Assembly (NCBI RefSeq): GCF_033878955.1
Contig: NZ_CP138858.1
Span: 2,527,001-2,591,000, forward strand
Direction of reading: 5' to 3'
Length of the DNA: 64,000 nucleotides
From: Coraliomargarita algicola
Lineage (GTDB): Bacteria; Verrucomicrobiota; Verrucomicrobiia; Opitutales; Coraliomargaritaceae
Below the pieces are notes generated by a model. That model was not told where the DNA came from and searched no databases. It saw only the letters and a program-made list of their open reading frames with translations. Shown here one piece after another: positions 55,423-64,000 of the stretch (positions are counted from its first letter, which is position 1; each line of letters begins with the position of its first letter). A program made the translations under genes and the position numbers.

Positions 55423-58400
55423 TTCACACTGATTCGACTCAGCAAAGAATCGATTGAACTGATCAAGGTATTCAGAACACGTAACGAAGACTCATCCAGA
55501 CTGAAGGCGACTTCTTGCTTACTGGTTTCGCTTAGCTCGAGTATTTGCTCACGCTGTGGCACGACTGCTTCGCGGATGGCTTGGCTGAGCTCGCGACTCT
55601 GTCCATTGGACTGCTGCAAGTGCGCGCTGATGCCTTGCAATGCTGCTAACAACTGAGGCAAATTATCGGCACCGAACTGCTCGAAGTCTGATCGCTGGGC
55701 ACGCACACGCTCGGCAGATAACGCGCCTTGATCTTGAACGACTGTCGCGAGCTGCTGGATCGCCGCGCCGATACCATTCTGCGCATCCGCTCGCCCGGAG
55801 ACAAGCGCTTGTCCGATTCCATCCAGCCCCTCTTTGAAGTCGGACAATTGCGCCACCACACGATTGATGGGGTCGCCCTCGCTGCCACCTAATAGCTTTT
55901 TACGATTGAAGCGCTTCTTAATCTCATCCCAACGTGCACGTTCCTGTTCGGAAAGCTTGCCTTCAATCTCCTTAAATTTGAGTAGATTCGCTTCCGCTCC
56001 GTCAGTCAGAGTTTGTGCCTCTCCCGTGTAGTGATCGACAATGAGTTGTTCCACCTCTTCGTCGGTCATGATCGGCAAAAGCTTTTCAGCGATCCGATTC
56101 ATATTACGATAGGAACCCTGCAACTTAAAGGAAGGCTCGGTGCGATAATCATCTGCCTGCGCAGCCGAACGGACGTATTCCAAGTTCACGCGTAGAATCG
56201 TATCGCGCACCCGCATCATCATCTTCATCACCGCGACCATGTCATTGATCTCCTCCATGGAATAAGAGGATTCAAAGGTGACACCTTCACGTTGTCCCGT
56301 CTCAGCAATTTGCATTACAGCATACACATCCTTACGATCCTTACCTGCAAGAATCCCTAAGGTCCGATTCGAAGTCAGTGAGTTCTCGATATACGAGGCC
56401 TCGAAGTATTGACTATTCTCACCAATGATATCTCCCAGGTTATAAGTGTCGGCACGATTCGCCAACATATCAGGAATCTGAAACTTCCCCCCCGCCTCGG
56501 TATAAGGATTGCCCGCCATAACTACAGCGACTTTACGCCCGCGAAAATCATAGGTGCGCGACTTCCCTTTATACACACCTTCGATGCGGCGCGTGCCGTC
56601 GCAGAGCGAGATAAACTTCTGCAAGAACTCGGGATTGGTATGCTGAATATCGTCGAGATAGATGAGAACATTATCGCCCATTTCGAAGGCCAAATTAATT
56701 TTCTCAACTTCCTGACGCGCCGCAAGATTAGGACACTGCGCCGGATCAAGTGATGTCACCTCATGCCCGAGCGAGGGCCCATTCACTTTGACAAAGGTAA
56801 TGCCCAGGCGATTCGCCACATACTCCATCAAAGTAGTCTTACCATAGCCCGGCGGCGAAATAAGCAAGAGCAAGCCCATGCGGTCGGTCCTGGTATCCTC
56901 ACCGGCACTACCGATTTGCTTCGCAAAATTATCACCGATCAACGGCAGGTAAACCTCATCCAACAAACGATTTCGAACAAAGGCACTCAACACCTGTGGC
57001 TTAAACTCATTCAATCGTAGCGAGGCCTCATTCTCAATCAACAAGGCCTTCTTGCGACGTTCATAACGAAGAAACAGCGCCTGGTCGCCCGACTCGAAAC
57101 GCTGCATACGCTGCATCAGATCCAAATAATTAAAGTGATACAGCCCCCCGTCTTCAATGACCCGATGGTCCCCCTTCAGGCCCGCAAGCTCGTACTTGAT
57201 CGGCACATTCAGAATCTTGCGCCGTTCGAGCCCGCCACGTAGCAAATGTGCCGCAGACTCGGGCAAGAAGGTGCGTAACTCAGGGTCGAGCGCATGCGTA
57301 ACCGCGTAGCCCTCCAACCAATCATAAATCACACGATACTCACTCAACACATCCGAGCTCACCGCTTGCACCGCCTCCTTAAATGCAGCGTCAAAGCGCT
57401 TGGACAACAATTCCCGCTGGAAACGATCGATCAAATCCGCCGCTTCTTTACTGCAATAAAGATCGGCATCCTGCACAATCTCGTAAAACAGATACGCTCC
57501 CGCGGCATGGCGATCAATCGACTCAAAGAAGGCCGTATCCTGAGCAAAAGCGCCGATCGCATCACTCAATTCCTCGATGTAATTTCGCTGGGTATGATGA
57601 TTGGGAAAGACGCGCAACATTTGCCCAAAAGCGTCGATGCGTTCGCGCAAATGATTCGTCAGCGCTTGTCCTGCCTGGCTATGCCAAAAGACTAAAGCAC
57701 AGGCACGCACCTCGGGACTATAACGTAACAGACCGATCTTAGAGTGCGTCTCAGCGAGTTGGTCCAGTATCACACGGGCATCAAAATCATGCACTCCTTT
57801 CGTGTAAGACTCCTGATAGCGAGGTGCCATAAATTCACGTATGGACTCTAGACGCTCCTCGTCTGTGAGCTGCAAATAATCCTCCGCGCCTTGCGATTCC
57901 AAATACTTATACGCGAGGTCCTCCGCACGGTAGACATGATCATTCTCAGAGCAGCAATGCATCTTCCAGGCAGGCTTGGTCTCTAACAATTCCGGGTCTT
58001 CCACCTTTTCATAAAACTGGGTACCTGAGAGGTGCGTATATAAATCGCCGTCGCGCAGCACCGACGTCAACTCCAAGGCCTGCGAGTTCACCGTGAAAGC
58101 GTGGCGCCCAAATTTAATTAAGTTTTCACCATCAACAAAGAGCTCTTGTTTATCTTTGAGCTGCCGCACCGCGTCGCCCTGAATGGTTTTCAAACGGGTC
58201 AACAACTCGTCGCCCTTCATGCCTTCGCCCAGCGTTTTCAGCTCTTCAACTAAGTCCCGCACTTTATCAACCATTAAGTCCGATGCAAAATAGCCGTTGA
58301 TATCGTTAATTTCCTTCAGGGCTTTCGAACGATTTTCAATACCGTTGAGAATGCGCTGCGCCGATTGCACGAGCTTACTGACTCGACGATTGCGCACTTC

Positions 58401-60671
58401 CTGCAAGCTCGCCTTCTTAGATTCAAAAGTGTTATAGAGCTCGGAGCGCTTGTCAGACAGGATCTCGATAAACTCATCGAATTCTGCATACTTCCCCTCC
58501 AGCTCTTCCAACTGCACGACTGCCTTCGTCAAAAATTCATCACAACGCTCAGGCTCGTCAGCGATGTCCAAATAATTGGCCACCGATTGCTCCAACAACT
58601 TAATCTGCGCTTGAAACTGTGCGGATCCTTCCTTGCGCATCAACTCCTGACGCGAGCGTTTCACTTCTGCCTTCAAACGATTCAGTTCGGTGAATAAATC
58701 CGAAATCGCATCGATAATGCGGGTCGTTTCGGTCGCATCCTCGATCTTCAAATTCGAGACCATTTCAATCAGCATCTCCAGCTGTGCCCCCGTAGCATCC
58801 AACTCGGCTAGCAGCTCTTTAGCCATAGCTGCAGTTTTGATTTCAGGCATCGCAGCCTCTACCTCCTGAAGCTGCTGCTGATAAGGAACGAGCGCTTGCG
58901 CTTGCAGTAAAAATTCGACCGTCGCCTGCGCCAGTGAATCGATTTGCGTCGCCACACCTTGCTCAAGTTCATCGCAGAGTGTAAGGTCGACATATTTCAA
59001 GTCCCGCAATCCGATCACTTCGCCACGCAAACGCCGCAAGCTCGCCAAGTAATCGACAAACACACGGACATCATCAGGCTGTGCACCAGCCAATTCCGTA
59101 AACAACTTACGCGCCTGTGTCTGAACAGCCCGAGTCTGTGTCAGCGTCGATTTGCGGATACGCTGCACTTTTTCAAACTCCGCAATCGCCGCCTGGCCAG
59201 TATCCCGAATCTGCGACAAGGTCGCTTTCAAGTTAAAGGCATCCTCGGAGCCCAACCAGAAGTAACTATCGATGGTGGCCACACAGTCTTTGACTAAGTC
59301 GAGATACAGGCCCTCATATGCATCCTCCTTCTGCAATAAGTTGTAGATACTATGGCACTCGGCGATGCAGCGCACGATACTCGCATTGCCAATCTTAAAC
59401 AGATAGCTATCGCTATTGGCCTCCACCGAAACTTCCTCCGCAGCATAGGGCGTCTGCCAGATTTGTAAGGTATGATGCTTTTGTGGCTCGTCATGCGCCT
59501 TAAAATAAATCAAGGAACCATTCTCAAAGATACTATAGCCATGCGCTTCAATCGGACTCTCCACTTTCTGCGCAATTAGATTGTATGAAAGCAGCTGATA
59601 CAGTCCCTCACTTTGCTGATAAAATACATACAGAAAGTCTTCGCCATTCGGTGCTTTTAAAACACGCTCAAATGTCATTTCGCCAGCGACATGACTAAAG
59701 CGTTTAAAGTCGCCATTGTGGAGATAATAGCCATCGGCAAAAATCACGCCGTGATCTTCTGGAAGCATCACACACGAATGCGCCACCGAATCGACACGCT
59801 TCACCTCCTTCACCTTCTCATTATAAATAAAATAACGCGTCTGCTTCTCTTGATAAGGCTTGATTCGCAAAAAGATCAGACTGCCCACACTGGCATAGTG
59901 GATGTCGGCATCATCGAGTGTCTGATCGGGATTGTCCACCGGCTCGGTGTAAATCCCTTCCCCGCTGTCCGTATTGTCCTCGATCTTAATGGTCAAATCG
60001 CCGCCGATGGTTTCCACGAACAAACGATCCTCGATCGATACATGCGGAAAAGTTCCGGTCCGGTGCAGATCACGATGCGCGCGCGTCCATTCAAACGAAT
60101 GCTGGTCGGGGAACACATACTCTTGCTCGAAGCGATTCCCCAGATAGGTCAGCTGCTCTCCCTGAATTAACCATTTGAATACTTTAATATCCCGTAGGTC
60201 ATCGCTAATCTGAAACACCATCAACAGGTGCGGACCAACAATCATGAACTTCGCGAAGAAGGTGTTTTTGTAGTATTTGTAGAGATATTGAAAATCGGCC
60301 TGAAACTCGCTGGACTCGAGGGCATTCAGCGGCTCCTCGTGAAAGGAATGGTCGGAGACATCATAGCGAAATTTGGCGAACACATCCGTCACCTCCACCT
60401 GTGACTTCAGGCCCATGTGCACATTGTAGCCAAAAATGAAACGTCCGCCCGGCAGTGCGATCATTCCACGCGGAATACAGTTATTACTGGTCTGGATACG
60501 ATCCGTCGCCAGTAAATGAGTATCCACCGCACCGAACACAGTTTTACGCTCACCATCGAGCTGCTGCACGCGCTGCAGTAGCTCCGCACTTTGAGTCGTC
60601 AAGCGATTGCGTATGACCTCATAAGCGCCCCCCTCGAGTTTTTGCCCTGCCGCTGGATTTTGACTTTCCAT
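55407..60671 (-). CDS. Very large AAA ATPase (DUF3686 / DNA-repair-ATPase type)
   Basis: A 1754-residue protein. The N-terminal 450 residues (CIPRGMIALPGGRFIFGYNV; HMGLKSQVEVTDVFAKFRYD) match what I recall of DUF3686, found with AAA ATPases annotated as involved in DNA repair. Long coiled coils fill the middle (about 480-850). An AAA module follows: Walker A LLLISPPGYGKTTLMEYVAN, Walker B NVLIYLDDIQHTNPEFLQKF and KVAVVMAGNPYTEAGGKFQI. The C-terminus is again helical. It is the last gene of an operon with a flotillin and an OB-fold membrane protein. The stable pairing suggests a membrane-bound machine; the DNA-repair name is not supported by anything seen here. Confidence 0.85.
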   Translation of the reverse strand: MESQNPAAGQKLEGGAYEVIRNRLTTQSAELLQRVQQLDGERKTVFGAVDTHLLATDRIQTSNNCIPRGMIALPGGRFIFGYNVHMGLKSQVEVTDVFAKFRYDVSDHSFHEEPLNALESSEFQADFQYLYKYYKNTFFAKFMIVGPHLLMVFQISDDLRDIKVFKWLIQGEQLTYLGNRFEQEYVFPDQHSFEWTRAHRDLHRTGTFPHVSIEDRLFVETIGGDLTIKIEDNTDSGEGIYTEPVDNPDQTLDDADIHYASVGSLIFLRIKPYQEKQTRYFIYNEKVKEVKRVDSVAHSCVMLPEDHGVIFADGYYLHNGDFKRFSHVAGEMTFERVLKAPNGEDFLYVFYQQSEGLYQLLSYNLIAQKVESPIEAHGYSIFENGSLIYFKAHDEPQKHHTLQIWQTPYAAEEVSVEANSDSYLFKIGNASIVRCIAECHSIYNLLQKEDAYEGLYLDLVKDCVATIDSYFWLGSEDAFNLKATLSQIRDTGQAAIAEFEKVQRIRKSTLTQTRAVQTQARKLFTELAGAQPDDVRVFVDYLASLRRLRGEVIGLRDLKYVDLTLCDELEQGVATQIDSLAQATVEFLLQAQALVPYQQQLQEVEAAMPEIKTAAMAKELLAELDATGAQLEMLIEMVSNLKIEDATETTRIIDAISDLFTELNRLKAEVKRSRQELMRKEGSAQFQAQIKLLEQSVANYLDIADEPERCDEFLTKAVVQLEELEGKYAEFDEFIEILSDKRSELYNTFESKKASLQEVRNRRVSKLVQSAQRILNGIENRSKALKEINDINGYFASDLMVDKVRDLVEELKTLGEGMKGDELLTRLKTIQGDAVRQLKDKQELFVDGENLIKFGRHAFTVNSQALELTSVLRDGDLYTHLSGTQFYEKVEDPELLETKPAWKMHCCSENDHVYRAEDLAYKYLESQGAEDYLQLTDEERLESIREFMAPRYQESYTKGVHDFDARVILDQLAETHSKIGLLRYSPEVRACALVFWHSQAGQALTNHLRERIDAFGQMLRVFPNHHTQRNYIEELSDAIGAFAQDTAFFESIDRHAAGAYLFYEIVQDADLYCSKEAADLIDRFQRELLSKRFDAAFKEAVQAVSSDVLSEYRVIYDWLEGYAVTHALDPELRTFLPESAAHLLRGGLERRKILNVPIKYELAGLKGDHRVIEDGGLYHFNYLDLMQRMQRFESGDQALFLRYERRKKALLIENEASLRLNEFKPQVLSAFVRNRLLDEVYLPLIGDNFAKQIGSAGEDTRTDRMGLLLLISPPGYGKTTLMEYVANRLGITFVKVNGPSLGHEVTSLDPAQCPNLAARQEVEKINLAFEMGDNVLIYLDDIQHTNPEFLQKFISLCDGTRRIEGVYKGKSRTYDFRGRKVAVVMAGNPYTEAGGKFQIPDMLANRADTYNLGDIIGENSQYFEASYIENSLTSNRTLGILAGKDRKDVYAVMQIAETGQREGVTFESSYSMEEINDMVAVMKMMMRVRDTILRVNLEYVRSAAQADDYRTEPSFKLQGSYRNMNRIAEKLLPIMTDEEVEQLIVDHYTGEAQTLTDGAEANLLKFKEIEGKLSEQERARWDEIKKRFNRKKLLGGSEGDPINRVVAQLSDFKEGLDGIGQALVSGRADAQNGIGAAIQQLATVVQDQGALSAERVRAQRSDFEQFGADNLPQLLAALQGISAHLQQSNGQSRELSQAIREAVVPQREQILELSETSKQEVAFSLDESSLRVLNTLISSIDSLLSRISVNHNGE

Positions 60672-60763
60672 AGTGGATCTACTAGCTGTTTTAAAGTTTT
60701 GCGGCGTCCGGCAGCGACACCAGTTTGGTATCGCTGCCCGCTACGCCTGGAGAATGCAAGCGA

Positions 60764-62842
60764 CTACTTCTGACCAAGCATCAGAAATTTCTGAACACTC
60801 TCGTTGGCCAAACCAAACTTCTCGGCCAAACCTGCGAGTCCGCGAATGCGACTTAGCTTATCCTGGTCATTGGTCTCTGAAGCGAGTTTCAACATCAGAT
60901 TCGCCACAGACAGATCCTTCACCGTAGCCACATCGATATTAAAATCCTTGAGCCAGTTCGAAACCTGCGCTCTGAAGTATTCCGGATCTCCATTGAAGAA
61001 GGTCTCCTTCACATCAGTTAGCGCGGGACTACTGCTTAAGGTGCGCTCAAAAGACTTACCACGGGTGACGGCACCAATGATGTCATTATAGAATTCAGTG
61101 CTACCGCCCACGATGTCGACCTTGGTATTCTTAAGCGACTCGGAAAGCACCTGAGCCTGATGGCGTGCGATCTCTTCGTTGACGCGAATGCTCTCAAGTT
61201 CGATCTCCTTATCTTTTTCAAGGCGTAGCTTAAACTCTTCGTGCTCCTTACCGGCCTCGTTGAAGAGTTTCATCGCAGCAGCCTTTTCAGTGATGCCCTT
61301 CGCATCTGCTTCAAACTTGAGTTCAGAGGTCTTCGCGTCCGCCTCGCCCTGTCTCAGGCTTGCAGTGGCTTTGGCTTCCATCACTTTGGCTTCACCCAAA
61401 CCTTGTGCTGCCGTCTCAGCGGCAACACCTTCAGCCAAATGCTTCTTCGCCAAAGCTTGCTTCACCGATGCCGCTTCTTCTGCTTCTGCGGCAATCACGA
61501 TTTCCTCGGAGGACAACTCAGTCGCACGCTTACTGGACTCCGCCTTGCGCACTTGCTTATAAAACTCTTCGTCGGCCTTTAGCTTCTCTGCCTCTTGGCT
61601 GGCCTCAGCATCCTTTAAGCGAGTGAGCTTCTCACGCTCGGCCTTTTCTTCCGCATCGGTAATCGACACCCGCTTCTGACGATCGGCTGTAGCAAAGGCT
61701 TCCGTATCCTTAATCTTCTCCTGCTCGACCACGACGGTCTTTTCAACCATCACGCGCTCCTTGATCACATCCTGAATATTACGTTTCTCGATTTCGACGG
61801 CTTTGGTCTTTTCGATGTCTGCCAAGGTGGTGACCTTATCACGCTCCACCACTTCAAGCTGGCGGTCGCGCTCAACACGCTCTGTTTCAACCGCTTCCGT
61901 CTTTTGCTTATTCTTTTCTGCGACAATCACTTGGCGCTCCATATTCTGTTGCGCGATTTGTAATTCCTCCTCGGTATTGATCCGGGCCTGCTCGGCGCGT
62001 AAACGTTGCTCTTCGGAGACACGCTTCGCCTCCGCCTCTTCACGAGAGCGGATCACCGCGATCTCACGCTTCTGCTTCTCTTCCGCTTCCGCCTGTTGCT
62101 TCTCCATCTCCAACACGGCTTCGATACGCTGCACATCGTTTTGCTTGATGGTTTGGATGCGGCGATTGGCGATCTCATTCTCCAGAATTGCTTGCGTCGC
62201 GGTACGCTCAGCAATCTTCTTGATACCCTCAGAGTCTAAAATGTTATCAGGATTCAATGCCTCCAGTGGCGTTTGCTCGAGGTAGTCAATGGCCACGTCT
62301 TCCAGCGCATAACCATTCAAATCCTGCCCAATGACTTCGATGATCTTATTACGAAAATCAATGCGATCGGTGTAAAGACTCTCAAAGTCGAACTGCTTAC
62401 CCGCAGTCTTTAAAGCCTCCGAGAACTTCGCATCAAATAGCTCGCGAATCTTATCCAGATCCGATGCACGCTCACAACCGACGGCCTTCGCGACCGCTTT
62501 GACATCGTTCTCGTGTGGGTTCACCCGCACATAGAAGCCCACACTGATATCCGCTCGCACGTTATCTTGGCAAATCAGGCCGTCCTTACCACGGCGATCC
62601 AAGGGCAAGTGCTGCACCCGCAAATCCATGATCTCCAATTTGTGCAGGACCGGCACACTCACCATACCCGCAAACGAGACCTGTGTGCCACCAAAGCCAT
62701 TACGCACCAGCGCATAGCCTTGATCCACCTTACGGTACATTTTAATCAGTGTGACCAACAGGCCCACAATCGCCGCAGCAATCCCCAGCAACACTGTGAG
62801 TCCCACAGATTCAATAATAGCAAGTGAGTATAATATATTCAT
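60764..62842 (-). CDS. Flotillin-like SPFH protein
   Basis: A 692-residue protein with an N-terminal helix (VGLTVLLGIAAAIVGLLVTL). The SPFH/band-7 domain follows at about residues 40-210 (YALVRNGFGGTQVSFAGMVS; LPLDRRGKDGLICQDNVRAD; RNKIIEVIGQDLNGYALEDV). A very long charged coiled coil spans about 220-560. It is longer than E. coli YqiK. Flotillins form oligomeric scaffolds in membrane microdomains. It lies 4 bp after the OB-fold protein, as with yqiJ-yqiK, and 92 bp before the large ATPase. Confidence 0.9.
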   Translation of the reverse strand: MNILYSLAIIESVGLTVLLGIAAAIVGLLVTLIKMYRKVDQGYALVRNGFGGTQVSFAGMVSVPVLHKLEIMDLRVQHLPLDRRGKDGLICQDNVRADISVGFYVRVNPHENDVKAVAKAVGCERASDLDKIRELFDAKFSEALKTAGKQFDFESLYTDRIDFRNKIIEVIGQDLNGYALEDVAIDYLEQTPLEALNPDNILDSEGIKKIAERTATQAILENEIANRRIQTIKQNDVQRIEAVLEMEKQQAEAEEKQKREIAVIRSREEAEAKRVSEEQRLRAEQARINTEEELQIAQQNMERQVIVAEKNKQKTEAVETERVERDRQLEVVERDKVTTLADIEKTKAVEIEKRNIQDVIKERVMVEKTVVVEQEKIKDTEAFATADRQKRVSITDAEEKAEREKLTRLKDAEASQEAEKLKADEEFYKQVRKAESSKRATELSSEEIVIAAEAEEAASVKQALAKKHLAEGVAAETAAQGLGEAKVMEAKATASLRQGEADAKTSELKFEADAKGITEKAAAMKLFNEAGKEHEEFKLRLEKDKEIELESIRVNEEIARHQAQVLSESLKNTKVDIVGGSTEFYNDIIGAVTRGKSFERTLSSSPALTDVKETFFNGDPEYFRAQVSNWLKDFNIDVATVKDLSVANLMLKLASETNDQDKLSRIRGLAGLAEKFGLANESVQKFLMLGQK

Positions 62843-62846
62843 TTTT

Positions 62847-63518
62847 TTAGATCTTGGTTAATTCGTTGGTTATTTTCCTGACTGTATAAAGCATGTGCTG
62901 TGAATCCTCACTGATGATTAAAGCGGAATCTCCCGCTAGCAGCGGCCCGGATTCGGAGGCTGAGCGTACATTGATGACCAAGGGCCCCTCCGGGGTGCTG
63001 ACTTCCGCTTGTCCAAAATGAGCGTCCACACGATCTGAGCGCACACGGCAGGTGCGGCCAATCATCGTGAGATTACCATCAGTCTTATCCTCGAGGCGTT
63101 TGTAGAATACCGCCACCGGCCACAAAGCCAGTGACGAAATAATCAATCCAGGAATCGCGACTGCAAAAGAAACGGCGAAACCAATCACTCCAGAATTACC
63201 GGAGTTAAGATAAAAGTTACCAATTAAAGCCATCGCCCAAGCACAAATCACCAGCCCAGACACCACCACCATCAAGGGCAAACTCCCCAAATGAATAAAC
63301 TCCATGACACCCGCTAATGCCCCCGCACCGGGATTGGCATCCACATCCACGTCCGCGTCTACGTCGACATCCGCATCGACATCCAGGTCGAACCCAAGGA
63401 AATCCAAATCCACGATCCCAAAAACCGCAATGAGCCAGTACAACAATACCAGGACCAACATTAGGGTCCATGGCAAATTATACCAACGTAGGGCTTCAGT
63501 AAACAATTCTTCAATCAT
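62847..63518 (-). CDS. YqiJ/NfeD-like membrane protein with C-terminal OB fold
   Basis: A 223-residue protein. The N-terminal helix (LPWTLMLVLVLLYWLIAVFG) is followed by a striking Asp-Val repeat (LDVDADVDVDADVDVD), which I recall as common in the DUF1449/YqiJ family. Two more helices (GSLPLMVVVSGLVICAWAMA; FAVSFAVAIPGLIISSLALW) follow. The C-terminal OB fold includes LTMIGRTCRVRSDRVDAHFG and PLVINVRSASESGPLLAGDS. NfeD/YqiJ proteins accompany flotillins. It is the first gene of the three-gene operon. Confidence 0.88.
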   Translation of the reverse strand: MIEELFTEALRWYNLPWTLMLVLVLLYWLIAVFGIVDLDFLGFDLDVDADVDVDADVDVDANPGAGALAGVMEFIHLGSLPLMVVVSGLVICAWAMALIGNFYLNSGNSGVIGFAVSFAVAIPGLIISSLALWPVAVFYKRLEDKTDGNLTMIGRTCRVRSDRVDAHFGQAEVSTPEGPLVINVRSASESGPLLAGDSALIISEDSQHMLYTVRKITNELTKI

Positions 63519-63630
63519 GCAATTTCAGGGCAGAATGATAACACGAAATCTGAGAAGATATATTACAATAAGCGAGCGATTTTATACAATCACCTTGCCT
63601 AAATAAGCAAAAACCTCGAAATCCTTAAGC

Positions 63631-64000
63631 GTGCAATCTCACGAAATCATCAAAACTTGCTTTGCCAACAGCTCCCCCAAGGCGCTCGCCGCCGAGCTCG
63701 GCATTTCGCAATCGCTCATCTACAAATGGTCACAACCGGTGGGCGAGTCTCAGAGCGGCTCCAAAAATCCGCTAGACAGAGTCTGCGCCCTCAACCAGGC
63801 CTGCAGCGATAACCAACTGATCAAATGGCTCGCCGCTCAGGCTGACGGCTACTTCGTACCGAATAAAGTGGTGCACTCTGAGCTCGATGCACTCAACCCC
63901 GCCACGCACGAAATGGTCAGCCAATTCGCCTCCCTACTGGGAGCCATCGCCCACGCAGGACTCGACGAGAGAATCACCCGCGAAGAAGCGGCCGACATAC
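63631..64000 (+). CDS. CII-like phage regulatory HTH protein (partial at window end)
   Basis: A GTG start at 63631 opens a frame that runs off the window (123 codons visible). It reads MQSHEIIKTCFANSSPKALA, then an HTH (AELGISQSLIYKWSQP) and RVCALNQACSDNQLIKWLAA followed by QADGYFVPN. The pattern matches proteins annotated as phage regulatory protein CII in this phylum, which are usually chromosomal and not tied to a prophage. It is divergent from the flotillin operon. No phage genes are visible. Confidence 0.72.
   Translation, partial: MQSHEIIKTCFANSSPKALAAELGISQSLIYKWSQPVGESQSGSKNPLDRVCALNQACSDNQLIKWLAAQADGYFVPNKVVHSELDALNPATHEMVSQFASLLGAIAHAGLDERITREEAADI

Noticed and set aside
63631..64000. 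A prophage at the right edge, suggested by the CII-like protein
   Set aside because: No integrase, structural or lysis gene is visible; such HTH proteins occur alone in chromosomes.

Overview
The window looks like a chromosomal segment of a Verrucomicrobiota bacterium, probably class Opitutae (Puniceicoccales/Opitutales-like). This is inference from three things: a ribosomal operon without rpmD, a very large exported delta-60/Calx-beta/Ig protein of the kind common in that phylum, and abundant word-like and hairpin intergenic repeats. No rRNA or tRNA gene and no CRISPR array was seen.

Layout. 1-10.6 kb (minus strand) is the S10-spc ribosomal protein operon from rplC to secY. rpsJ is not at its head, rpmD is missing, and a small exported protein gene sits between rpsS and rplV. 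10.8-22.9 kb holds a DUF2339 membrane protein with an in-frame tandem repeat, a divergent TetR regulator and lipase pair, a DnaQ-like exonuclease, a hybrid histidine kinase with two frameshifts, a TerB-like protein, an SF2 helicase with membrane segments, an SSB and a PspA/IM30 protein.

23-38 kb is an accessory, defence-like island. It carries HNH nucleases (one frameshifted, one intact, one interrupted by a MITE-like element), a membrane-anchored Mrr-like nuclease with a zinc ribbon, an AT-rich soluble/membrane protein pair, and a compact operon NUDIX - PLD/SF2 helicase/DUF3427 - DUF2726 - HNH. It also carries an AbiEi-like/Fic fusion preceded by 31-bp-spaced iterons, a second DUF2726 protein, and a NERD protein with a zinc ribbon. 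These make the best candidates for an undescribed system.

38.5-42.2 kb is a histidine kinase, LuxR-type regulator and DUF1835 operon. 42.4-49.0 kb encodes a 2204-residue exported repeat protein. 49.1-50.4 kb is a dense array of the same hairpin repeats seen at 34 kb and inside the DUF2339 gene. 50.4-55.4 kb holds an EamA transporter, a HAD hydrolase, an EF-hand protein, ruvB, a PPOX-fold protein and an M14-like peptidase. 55.4-63.5 kb is a three-gene operon of an OB-fold membrane protein, a flotillin and a 1754-residue AAA ATPase. The window ends in a CII-like HTH gene.

Several genes (secY, two kinases, one HNH gene) are broken by single-base changes. Three of these are missing bases and one is an extra G. 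Since secY is essential, at least some are probably sequencing or assembly errors, so apparent pseudogenes should be read with caution.
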